Under the pieces are notes generated by a model, which was given only the letters and a program-made list of their open reading frames with translations, was not told the DNA's origin and did no database searches. 64,000 nt of DNA, from positions 30,618 to 94,617 of the forward strand of contig DATEJK010000068.1 of NCBI GenBank assembly GCA_035278025.1. Reading direction: 5' to 3'. Origin of the DNA: JAICWP01 sp035278025. Lineage in GTDB: Bacteria > Acidobacteriota > Terriglobia > Terriglobales > Acidobacteriaceae. Shown here piece after piece: positions 42,594 through 50,857 of the stretch (the stretch's first letter is position 1; each line of letters begins with the position of its first letter). A program made the position numbers and the translations under genes.

Positions 42594-45500
42594 ATGCTGA
42601 AAGATCTGCTGGAGCGCTGGCCCTTAATCCGACAGATTCGTACCGGGGCGGACGGAACCGGGCCCGAGGTTTGGTCGGAACACACGCGCAACCTTGTTCC
42701 TAAAACGAAGGGAAGCGAGGTAACGCGTTCCATCTGCCCATACTGCGGGGTGGGATGCGGGCAGCTCATCTTCCACAAAGAAGGCAAACTGGTGTCCATC
42801 GAAGGCGACCCCGATTCGCCGATTTCGCGCGGGCATCTCTGCCCCAAAGGCGCGAACACGTTCGAGTTGCACACCCACCCTGGAAGACTGACCAAGGTAC
42901 GCTATCGCGCACCCTACTCGACCAATTGGCAGGAACTCGAGCTGGAAACGGCCATGGATATGGTCGCCGAACGGCTGTGGGAAAGCCGCGAGCACACCTT
43001 TATTGAGAAAAAAGATGGCGAGGTGGTGGCGCACACCACCAGCATTTGCCACCTGGGCGGGGCGACCCTGGACAATGAAGAGAATTACCTGATCAAGAAA
43101 CTGTTCAGCGGCGGCCTGGGCATGGTATGCATCAGCAACCAGGCGCGAATATGACACAGCTCCACGGTGCCCGGTCTGGGCACCTCTTTCGGACGCGGCG
43201 GGGCCACCACCGCGCAGCAGGACCTGAGCAACGCTGATGCCATCCTGATCATGGGCTCGAATATGGCGGAGAACCACCCGGTGGGCTTCCAGTGGGTGAT
43301 GGAGGCGCGCGAGCGCGGCGCAAAAATTATCCACGTGGACCCGCGGTTCAGCCGCACCTCCGCCATGGCCGACATCTGGGTGCCGCTGCGGGCAGGGACT
43401 GACATTCTGTTCCTGGGCGGCGTCATCAACTACGTCCTGCAGAACGAAAAATACTTTCGCGAGTACGTAACTCACTACACCAACGCCCCCACTATCATCA
43501 ATGACCGGTTCAAGGACACGGAGGATTTGGGCGGGGCTTTCTCCGGCTTCGATGAGGAAGAGCAAGAGTACGATCCCGCGACCTGGCTGTATGCCGGGTC
43601 AGAAATCAAAGAAGCCGATAGTGGCGTCACGCACGCAGCTTCCAGCGGTGGGCACGCCTTGCGCGGCTCGCCCGGCGGCGGACACGGGCACGACCGTGGC
43701 GGGGAAGTAGCGAAAGAAAGCGAACAGCGGGAGGACCGTACCCTGCAGAACCCGCGCTGCGTCTTCCAGATTCTGAAGCGGCACTTTGCCCGCTACACCC
43801 CGGAGATGATCGAGCGATATTGCGGAATCCCGCGGGACATATTTCTCAAGGCGGCGGAGGCATTTGCCAATGCTTCCGGGCCGGACAAAACCGCGGCCAT
43901 TTGCTACGCGGTGGGCTGGACGCAGCATTCCAAGGGAGTTCAGATCATCCGTGCGGCCGCCGTTCTGCAACTGCTGCTGGGCAACATCGGGCGGCCCGGC
44001 GGCGGCATTCTGGCCTTGCGCGGGCACGCTTCCATCCAGGGTTCAACCGACATACCCACGCTCTACGACATCCTCCCCGGCTATCTGCCCATGCCCTACT
44101 TCGAATCCGATTCTCACCGTTTCGAGCGGTACGTGAGCAAACACAGCAGCAAGGTCGGCCTGTGGGCGAACTTCGACAAGTACATCGTCAGCCTGCTTAA
44201 GGCCTGGTATGGGGACGCGGCGCAGGAAGGCAACAACTGGGGATTCGATTGGCTGCCCCGGGTCACCGGCGACCACTCCCACTTCGGCTATTGGCTCGAG
44301 ATGATGGACGGCCACGTGGAAGGCCTGTTCGTGATGGGACAGAATCCGGCGGTCGGCGCGCCCAATGGCCGCCTGGAGCGAAAAGCACTGGCCAAGCTGA
44401 AATGGCTGGTGGTGCGCGACATGGTGGAAACCGAGACAGCATCATTCTGGTATGACTCCCCGGAAGTGGAACGGGGCGAGCTAAGCGCGGAGCATATCCG
44501 TACGGAAGTTTTCCTCTTCCCTGCCGCGGGCCAGGGCGAAAAGGACGGCATGTTCACTAACACACAGCGCTTGCTGCAGTTCCATAACAAGGCGGTGGAT
44601 CCGCCGGGCGACGCGCGCAGCGAGACCTGGTTTATGTATCACTTGGGCCGCCGGATCAAGGAGAAGGCGGCCGTGTCTACCCGGGAGCGCGATGCCGGCC
44701 TGCGGGCGCTGACCTGGGATTATTCCACGCACGGCGCTCATGCCGAGCCCAGAGTGGAGGACATAGACGCCGAAATCAACGGCTTTACTCTGGCCGACCG
44801 CGCCCTGGTGGAAAATTTCGACGCCCTGCGCAATGACGGTTCCACTGCCTGCGGCTGCTGGATCTACTCCGGCTTTATGCCCAGCCGTAGTGAGAACAAA
44901 GCCAATAAGCGCGAGCCCAACGGTTTGCTGGGGCATGGCTGGGGATTCGCCTGGCCCAAAGATACGCGCATCATCTATAACCGCGCGTCAGCCCGTCCCG
45001 ATGGCAAACCCTGGAGCGAGCGCAAGAAGCTGGTGTGGTGGGACGAAGTGAAAAAGCAATGGACGGGCACGGACACGCCCGACTTCCCCAAAACGAAGGC
45101 GCCGGGCGACCCCGGAGACGCCAAGAACAAAACCGGTCTGGACGCGCTCGCGGGCGACAAGCCCTTCATCCTCCATCCCGACGGTTTAGGGTGGATCTGG
45201 GTAAGCAGCGGGCTGAAAGACGGGCCGCTGCCCACGCACTACGAAGCACTGGAATCGCCGATTCGCAACCCGCTGTATCCGCAGCACACGAGCAATCCGC
45301 CAGCCAAGAAGAAGGAGCGGCCCGATAATCCTTATGCCCTCTCGCCAGGAGACGCACGATTTCCCCACGTGTTGACCACCTACCGCCTGACTGAGCATCA
45401 CACGGCCGGCGGTATGAGCCGCACGCTTTCGCATTTGTCGGAGCTGCAACCCGAACTGTTCACGGAGGTTTCTCCGGAACTCGCGGCAGAGGTGGGCCTG

Positions 45501-45809
45501 GAGCACGGCGGCTGGGCCACCATCACCACGCCCCGCGGGATCATTGAGGCGCGGGTGATGGTGACCACGCGCATGCGGCCGATGTGGGTAGAGGGTCGCA
45601 CCGTGCACCAGGTCGGCTTGCCTTATCACTGGGGTTACAAGGGAATGGTGAAGGGCGATGTTACCAATGATCTGCTGGCCATTTCGGAGGAGCCCAACGT
45701 TCGCATCATGGAAACCAAGGCCTTGGTGTGCAACATCCAGCCCGGCAGGCGCCCTCAGGGCGAGGCCGATCTCGATGAACTGCGGGAACAGATGCGGAGG
45801 GCGGCATGA
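42594..45809 (+). CDS. fdnG: Formate dehydrogenase catalytic subunit, selenocysteine-containing (in-frame UGA at 43152-43154)
   Basis: A 1071-residue molybdopterin enzyme oxidising formate to CO2. Cys48, Cys51, Cys55 and Cys83 bind a [4Fe-4S] cluster (ICPYCGVGCGQ ... LCPKG). The frame is interrupted by a single TGA at codon 187 in the context NQARI-U-HSST, exactly where FdnG enzymes carry the active-site selenocysteine next to His. It then continues in the same frame with GLGTSFGRGG. A SECIS hairpin follows. The C-terminal part has the cofactor-binding domain (TYRLTEHHTAGGMSR). Unlike E. coli FdnG there is no Tat signal, and a stop at 42558 rules out extension. Residues of about 343-380 are a Gly/His-rich insertion. 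It overlaps the next gene by 4 bp. Confidence 0.95.
43152..43184 (+). promoter_or_regulatory. Bacterial SECIS element of the formate dehydrogenase mRNA
   Basis: The UGA (43152-43154) is followed after 11 nt by a perfect 7-bp stem, GGTGCCC (43166-43172) and GGGCACC (43178-43184), with the apical loop GGTCT. Length, spacing and loop agree with the E. coli fdhF/fdnG elements bound by SelB. It lies within the coding sequence and makes the UGA a selenocysteine codon. Confidence 0.92.
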
Positions 45810-46669
45810 ACGCCAACATTCCTGATTTCTCCCTGCCCGGTTCAGATGGACGGGTCACCGCTTTCCTGACTGATTCCACGTTATGCATCGGCTGCAAGGC
45901 CTGCGAGGTCGCCTGCAAGGAATGGAACGGGGTGGCCGAGGACGGCCTGAACTGGACTGGGTTTTCCTACGACAACACAGGGGCGGTGGGAGCTGCCACC
46001 TGGCGGCACGTGAAGTTCGTGGAGGGGGAGCCGCAGCCGGGGCTCGGCGGCGCCGCGGGCGAAGTGAATTCCTGGAGCTTTTCCTCCGATGTCTGCAAGC
46101 ACTGCGAGCAGGCCGGCTGCCTGGAGGCTTGCCCTACCGGCTCCATTGTGCGCACCGAGTTCGGGGGCGTATATGTTCAGCCCGATGTGTGTAACGGGTG
46201 CTCCTATTGCGTGGTTTCCTGCCCTTTCGGGGTGATTCAGAAGAACGAGTCCGACGGCCGCGCCTTCAAGTGCACCTTCTGTTATGACCGGCAAAAGGCG
46301 GGTTTGCCGCCGGCCTGCGCCAAAGCTTGCCCCACCGAATCCATCAAGTTTGGTGAACTCAGTGAGCTTCGCCTGGTGGCCCAGGAGCGAATCAAGGAAC
46401 TGCACAGCCGCGGCGTGCACGACGCTCAGATATATGACCCGCAGGACACCAGTGTGGAAGGGATCCACGCCTTTTTCCTCCTGCGCGGCGAACCGCGAAC
46501 CTACAACCTGCCACCCAAGCCGGAGGTGCCAACCATTCATCTGAAGGCGGCCTGGCGGGCGGCGGCTTTCGGTTCTGCCGCGCTGGTCGCAGGTTCGCTG
46601 CTGGCTTTCCTTGCCGCTCCCAAGGGCGACGCCCGCCGGAAATCCACCAGAAGGAGATATCCCCGATGA
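45806..46669 (+). CDS. fdnH: Formate dehydrogenase iron-sulfur subunit
   Basis: A 287-residue electron-transfer subunit with four ferredoxin-type cysteine groups: CIGCKACEVACKEWNG, CKHCEQAGCLEACP, CNGCSYCVVSCPFG and CTFCYDRQ with a later CAKACP. These would hold four [4Fe-4S] clusters carrying electrons from the catalytic subunit to the membrane. One C-terminal helix (AAFGSAALVAGSLLAFLAAP) followed by a very basic tail could anchor it, as in E. coli FdnH. ATG45806 overlaps the upstream stop as ATGA, and ATGA again joins it to the NrfD gene. Confidence 0.93.
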   Translation: MNANIPDFSLPGSDGRVTAFLTDSTLCIGCKACEVACKEWNGVAEDGLNWTGFSYDNTGAVGAATWRHVKFVEGEPQPGLGGAAGEVNSWSFSSDVCKHCEQAGCLEACPTGSIVRTEFGGVYVQPDVCNGCSYCVVSCPFGVIQKNESDGRAFKCTFCYDRQKAGLPPACAKACPTESIKFGELSELRLVAQERIKELHSRGVHDAQIYDPQDTSVEGIHAFFLLRGEPRTYNLPPKPEVPTIHLKAAWRAAAFGSAALVAGSLLAFLAAPKGDARRKSTRRRYPR

Positions 46670-47754
46670 GCACGGAAGCCTTGCCGCCGGAGTCCTCACC
46701 CACCCCCGAACGAGCCAGCGAAGCCCGCCTGCTGCAACTGCGGCGGGAAGCCGAGTCTCGCGGCCGGGTGGAAGGGGCGGGTGTGCATCCGCCGGGAGCA
46801 CCCTTCCCCAAAGCCTCGCCGGAAAATGGCTATTACGGCATTCCCATGCTGAAAGAGCCCCAGTGGAAATGGGAGGTGCCTCTGTATTTTTTCGTGGGTG
46901 GCGCTGCGGGCTCGGCTGCGGTGGTCGGCGCCATGGCTAACTGGGTGGGCCGGGACCCTGAACTGCGGCGCAATGCCAGGCTGGTGGCCGCGGCCGGGGC
47001 CATGATTTCGACCGGGCTCCTGATAGCCGATTTGGGACGGCCGGAGCGCTTCCTGAACATGCTGCGCGTGTTCAAGAAGCAAAGCGCCATGTCCGTGGGT
47101 GCCTGGACACTGGCGGCATTCAGCACTTTCTCAGGGGCGACTGCTTTCGCCGAACTGGTAGCCGAACGTTTCGATTTTGCGCCCGTACGCTTGCTGGGCG
47201 GCATTTCCGAGGTATTTTCCGCCGCCCTTGGTCTTCCCTTTCACAACTATACCGGGGTGCTGATCGGGGCTACGGCTATACCCGTGTGGAACCGCAATGT
47301 CACTACCCTGCCGATCCACTTCGGTATGTCTGGGCTGAACTCAGCTGTGGCAATTCTCGAACTGCTGGGTCATAACAGCGCCGCCCTTAATATGCTGGGA
47401 ATTGCCGCCTCCGCGGTCGAGGCCTATGAGGGCGTGCACCTGGAACAGCGGTCAGAGGCGGCCCTGGAGCCGCTCAAGCATGGCTTGAGCGGCTGGATCA
47501 CGCGCCTGGGCGGGGTGCTCTCCGGGCCCGCGCCCCTCAGTTTGCGCCTGGCGGCACAAATCAGCGGTTCGCAAAAAATGCGCCGCGCCGCCTGCTGGTC
47601 GGCCATCGCCGGCTCCTTGCTGACTCGCTATGGCTGGATGCAAGCGGGAAAAGCTTCGGCGCGGGATTGGCGCCTGCCGCTGGAAATCCCTGAATCCGTG
47701 CCGGAAGCACCGGAATTGCAGTCGAAACCGGAATTGCCGCAAATGCGCGCATGA
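46666..47754 (+). CDS. nrfD: NrfD/PsrC-family membrane subunit of formate dehydrogenase
   Basis: A 362-residue integral membrane protein that would pass electrons to quinones. About eight helices follow a hydrophilic N-terminus of 80 residues, including YFFVGGAAGSAAVVGAMANW and LVAAAGAMISTGLLIADLGRP. The family segment LIADLGRPERFLNMLRVFK is near residue 125. It replaces the cytochrome b subunit FdnI of the E. coli enzyme. AAGGAGATAT precedes ATG46666 at good spacing, in addition to the ATGA overlap. Together with the lack of a Tat signal on the large subunit, this suggests a cytoplasm-facing complex; that orientation is an inference. Confidence 0.9.
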   Translation: MSTEALPPESSPTPERASEARLLQLRREAESRGRVEGAGVHPPGAPFPKASPENGYYGIPMLKEPQWKWEVPLYFFVGGAAGSAAVVGAMANWVGRDPELRRNARLVAAAGAMISTGLLIADLGRPERFLNMLRVFKKQSAMSVGAWTLAAFSTFSGATAFAELVAERFDFAPVRLLGGISEVFSAALGLPFHNYTGVLIGATAIPVWNRNVTTLPIHFGMSGLNSAVAILELLGHNSAALNMLGIAASAVEAYEGVHLEQRSEAALEPLKHGLSGWITRLGGVLSGPAPLSLRLAAQISGSQKMRRAACWSAIAGSLLTRYGWMQAGKASARDWRLPLEIPESVPEAPELQSKPELPQMRA

Positions 47755-47787
47755 AGAGGGCCTAAGGCCTTGAAATGGTGTTTGTGG

Positions 47788-47807
47788 CGCGGGCGCCCTC
47801 GCCCGCG
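47788..47807. other. GC hairpin between convergent operons
   Basis: CGCGGGCG (47788-47795) and CGCCCGCG (47800-47807) form a perfect 8-bp stem with a CCCT loop in the 72-bp gap between the convergent formate dehydrogenase and MFS operons. There is no T-run. It may act as a bidirectional mRNA 3' stabiliser or belong to a dispersed intergenic repeat family, since part of it recurs at 29659-29672. Confidence 0.55.
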
Positions 47808-47826
47808 AAGAGCCCGCTCGAGCAGT

Positions 47827-49011
47827 TCAGATCTGTCGCCCTGGCGCGTGACCTCCACAAAGTCGGTGCTTAATCACCACCACCGTGCCCGCAACGGCGC
47901 AGGCGCCCGCCAGAAGCAGCACCAAACCAGCGTGTACGCTGCGCGCTTGCGCAATCTGCCCCACCGCCCAGGGAAACATGGCCCCGCCAGCCAGCCCAAT
48001 GGCGAAAATCACGCCGAATACGGTGCCGGCGTAGCGCCGATAGCGGTCGCCGATCATGGCCAGGCTGGTGGGATAGATGGGTGAAAGGGCAAACCCCGTG
48101 AAGCAGACGGCGAGCGCCAGCGCCGGAACTGAGCGCGCACCCAGCAAAATGGCACAGCCGGCCATCGCACCCAGAGCGCTGAGCAGCACCAACTGCACAT
48201 CGCGAAAATAGCGCAGCAGGCGGGTGGCGGAAAGCCGCCCGAGCATCAGCCCAGCCCAGTAGCCGGCAAGCACCCAGGTGGCTAACTGGGCGGAGGCTCC
48301 AGCATGACCCAGGTAGGTGGAAGTCCAGCCCGCGAGCGCGGCTTCGTTGCCCGACTCCAAAAACAACAGAGTCGCGAACAGGAGCAGCCCGGGATAGCGG
48401 ACCACTTCTACCACTTCCCGCCAGGCCATGCCATGGCCTTCCCGCGCGGGAGGAAATGGCAGCACCGCATAGGCAACCGCGCCAATGGCCGGGAGAATGG
48501 CGGTAAAAAGCAGCAACTCCGGCATGGGCAGCAGGCTGGTGATGCCGGCCGCGAGCAGGGGGATAAACAGGGCGCCAAATCCATAGAAAATGCCCAGCAG
48601 GTTGAGCATGGGCCCGCGGTTGCTTTCGTAGAGTTCGGAGGTCAGGACGTTGCATGACGTGTTGAGCCCGCCGCCGCCCAGCCCAATTACCAGAGCGGCA
48701 ATGCCGGCGGAAAACATGGAATGTGCCGCCGAGAACTCGAGCAGAGCCAAGGTCACCAGCACCGCCGAAACCAGCAGCACCAGCTTGTTGCCGAAGCGGT
48801 CAATCAGCGGCCCCACCGCCACGGTGGCGAAGCAAACCCCGGCGAACAACAGCAGGAACAGATCGCCCTGCTGGGCCAGGTTAACGCCCAGTCGTTGGCG
48901 CATGGCAGGCAAGCCAAACAGGGTGCCCAGCAGCGCCAGCACCACGCCAAAAATGAACATGCCCGCACAGGCAGCTGCAAAGAGCCATGCGCGTTTTCGC
49001 TTCTGCAGCAT
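47827..49011 (-). CDS. MFS transporter, sugar-type
   Basis: A 394-residue, 12-helix transporter. ATG49011 lies 2 bp after the stop of the SIS-domain gene and gives MLQKRKRAWLFAAACAGMFIFG; the longer open frame upstream is the shadow of the SIS gene. Features include VAVGPLIDRFGNK between helices 2 and 3 and GLGGGGLNTSCNVLTSELY in helix 4, reminiscent of FucP/glucose-type MFS carriers. Being cotranscribed with a ROK kinase and a SIS protein, it probably imports a hexose or amino sugar. The exact substrate cannot be read from sequence. Confidence 0.85.
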   Translation of the reverse strand: MLQKRKRAWLFAAACAGMFIFGVVLALLGTLFGLPAMRQRLGVNLAQQGDLFLLLFAGVCFATVAVGPLIDRFGNKLVLLVSAVLVTLALLEFSAAHSMFSAGIAALVIGLGGGGLNTSCNVLTSELYESNRGPMLNLLGIFYGFGALFIPLLAAGITSLLPMPELLLFTAILPAIGAVAYAVLPFPPAREGHGMAWREVVEVVRYPGLLLFATLLFLESGNEAALAGWTSTYLGHAGASAQLATWVLAGYWAGLMLGRLSATRLLRYFRDVQLVLLSALGAMAGCAILLGARSVPALALAVCFTGFALSPIYPTSLAMIGDRYRRYAGTVFGVIFAIGLAGGAMFPWAVGQIAQARSVHAGLVLLLAGACAVAGTVVVIKHRLCGGHAPGRQI

Positions 49012-49013
49012 GA

Positions 49014-49763
49014 TTAGCGTTTCAGCGACCGCTCGTAGGCCGCGTATACCTGGTGGTTGTTGTCCGCAGGAATGCCCGCCACGTTTGGAGAAACAAAGAC
49101 CGGGGGTTTTAGGCCGCGCCGGGAGAGCTCCTCGGCAACCTGGGCGACCAGAGCCATCGCGATGGTAACGATAGCCACCGTGGAACCGGCTGCCACCGGC
49201 GCTTTCCAGCCCTCGATGTCTACCAGCGCGTCCTGCGCGGGCACGCAATTATCAATCACCAGTTCCACCACTTCACTGAGCTTTTTGCCGCTGGAGTGGC
49301 TGGCCGCGCGCTGCCGCTGGTTGTCCATGGAGGTGACCGCCATGGTACGCAACCCGCGGCGGGCGGCCTCCATCGCCACCTCGATCACCACAGCGTTGAG
49401 CCCGCCATGGGAGAACACCAGCATGACATCGCCGGAGCGGATGGGCTCATTTTCAAACAGCAGCGGCGCGTAGCCTTCCCGGCGTTCCAGCCACAACAAG
49501 CCCTGAGTGCCGCCCGACCCGAGCACGTTGGTCCACATGAGGCGCGCGTCCATGAGCGGACGAAAGCCGGGAAAGCTGCCATAACGGGGAAAGATGTCGA
49601 GCACCGGGATCACAGAGTGCCCGCTGCCGAACAGATGGACCAGGCCTCCTCCGGCGATAGACTCCGCCATAGTATTAGCGGCACGGGTGATGTTATCCGC
49701 CTGCGTGTTCCAGATCTTGCTCAGTACATCCGAGATGCGGTCGCGATATTGATAGAGGCTCAT
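49014..49763 (-). CDS. SIS-domain sugar isomerase-like protein (UPF0309 type)
   Basis: A 249-residue cytosolic protein with a sugar-isomerase fold: LVHLFGSGHSVIPVLDIFPRYG at residues 41-62 is the phosphosugar-binding loop, followed by MLVFSHGGLNAVVIEVA and TSMDNQRQ. It matches the UPF0309 group of SIS proteins, which bind or isomerise phosphosugars and are often encoded with transporters and ROK kinases. The middle of a three-gene operon, it lies 6 bp after the ROK gene and 2 bp before the MFS gene. The reaction is unproven; an amino-sugar phosphate is a reasonable guess. Confidence 0.85.
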   Translation of the reverse strand: MSLYQYRDRISDVLSKIWNTQADNITRAANTMAESIAGGGLVHLFGSGHSVIPVLDIFPRYGSFPGFRPLMDARLMWTNVLGSGGTQGLLWLERREGYAPLLFENEPIRSGDVMLVFSHGGLNAVVIEVAMEAARRGLRTMAVTSMDNQRQRAASHSSGKKLSEVVELVIDNCVPAQDALVDIEGWKAPVAAGSTVAIVTIAMALVAQVAEELSRRGLKPPVFVSPNVAGIPADNNHQVYAAYERSLKR

Positions 49764-49769
49764 AAGATT

Positions 49770-50732
49770 TTAGGAGTGGCGATGGATGGTTGAAGATTGT
49801 CTCCGCCTCGCGGCAGTGAGCGCCAGGCGGGCTGCGCCCAGCAGATTGGCCTCGTTGCCCAGGCGGCTGAGTCTGATCTGCACCTGCCGGGCGGCCAGTG
49901 GCTGGCAACGTGCCAGCGCGGTTTCCTTCAGTATTTCGAAGAAGAGGTCGGCAGCGGCAATCATTCCGCCGCTCACAATCAGCACTTCCGGATCGAAAAG
50001 GCTGATGAGGTTAGCCACGGCCAAGCCCAGCAACTTGCCCATACGCTGAAAAATCTGCCGCGCCAAAGGATCGTGCTCGCGAGCCAGGAGGGCGATTGCC
50101 TCCGTGGTAAGTTCCTTGATGGGAAGTGTCGCCAGCTTGCTGGCGAGGCCGGCTTCGATGCTGTTGACCGCAGCACGCACCAGCGCCGGGCCGCAGGCAA
50201 AAGCTTCCAGGCTACCGTGCCGCCGGACTTCATCCCCATCCGCTTCGGAAACAACCATCCAGCCCGCGCAGCCGGAGAGTTCGTGGGCGCCACGCAGCAC
50301 CTCGCCCCCGCTGAGGATTCCGGCCCCGATGCCGGTGCCCACCACCAGCACCACCACGTCGGATTTGCCCCGCGCTGCGCCCTGCCAGGTCTCCCCCAGC
50401 ACGGCGGCATTGCGGTCACTTTCCACCTGCACCGTAGCCTGCAGCCGCTTGCGCAATAAATTCTCCAGCGGCACCCTTTCCCATCCAGGAAGATTAGGTG
50501 CCCACACCGTACGGTTACGGCGCACCAGGCCAGGCACCGCAATGCCGGCGGCATGAATCTTGGTCCTCCCCGAGACTTCCCGCGCCATCCTGCAAATCTG
50601 CTCCACTGGCGCCATTGTGGAAGACTTGTCCACCGTCTCGGTTTTGCGGGCCAGAAACTTGCCCTTCGTGGTAAGCAGCGCCGCAGCCAGTTTGGTTCCT
50701 CCCAGATCGGCGGCAAAGACGGTGCGCGGCAT
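49770..50732 (-). CDS. ROK-family sugar kinase
   Basis: A 320-residue ATP-dependent kinase with ADLGGTKLAAALL near the N-terminus, the GTGIGAGILSGGEVLRGAHELSG phosphate and sugar region (split in sense), and a C-terminal half typical of ROK proteins. The zinc motif CxCGxxGCxE normally following the GH(E) segment is absent: the stretch reads SGCAGWM, then RRHGSLEAFACG. No DNA-binding domain is present, so it is a kinase rather than a repressor. ATG50732 starts MPRTVFAADLGG; a start 11 codons upstream is possible. It is the first gene of an operon with SIS and MFS genes. Confidence 0.87.
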   Translation of the reverse strand: MPRTVFAADLGGTKLAAALLTTKGKFLARKTETVDKSSTMAPVEQICRMAREVSGRTKIHAAGIAVPGLVRRNRTVWAPNLPGWERVPLENLLRKRLQATVQVESDRNAAVLGETWQGAARGKSDVVVLVVGTGIGAGILSGGEVLRGAHELSGCAGWMVVSEADGDEVRRHGSLEAFACGPALVRAAVNSIEAGLASKLATLPIKELTTEAIALLAREHDPLARQIFQRMGKLLGLAVANLISLFDPEVLIVSGGMIAAADLFFEILKETALARCQPLAARQVQIRLSRLGNEANLLGAARLALTAARRRQSSTIHRHS

Positions 50733-50817
50733 GGGTGGTGCGATTGTAACGGAAGCAGTTGGCACTTTCAGTTGGCATTTGACCCAGGCTGCGGCCAGGG
50801 CGCCTGCAGGCCCTATG

Positions 50818-50846
50818 TTGACAGGAACGGCGCTTCGGCTTCTATT
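50818..50846 (+). promoter_or_regulatory. Candidate promoter giving a near-leaderless NCS2 transcript
   Basis: TTGACA (50818-50823), a 17-bp spacer and TCTATT (50841-50846) resemble a sigma-70 promoter. Transcription would start near 50853, only about 5 nt before ATG50858. No Shine-Dalgarno precedes that ATG. The rest of the 125-bp divergent gap toward the ROK gene shows no other clear site. Confidence 0.4.
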
Positions 50847-50857
50847 GATATGAACTC

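Noticed and set aside
43152..43154. TGA read as a nonsense mutation creating a pseudogene
   Set aside because: The frame continues unbroken for 884 codons, the residue context is that of the FdnG selenocysteine, and a SECIS hairpin follows at the correct distance.
49012..49248. N-terminal extension of the MFS transporter (79 extra codons)
   Set aside because: The extension is Arg/Gly-rich, lies entirely under the SIS-domain gene, and the internal ATG49011 starts a normal first helix right after that gene's stop.
50758..50780. Possible sigma-54 promoter TTGGCAC...GTTGGCA before the NCS2 gene
   Set aside because: The spacing is off by one and the -12 box reads TTGG rather than TTGC.
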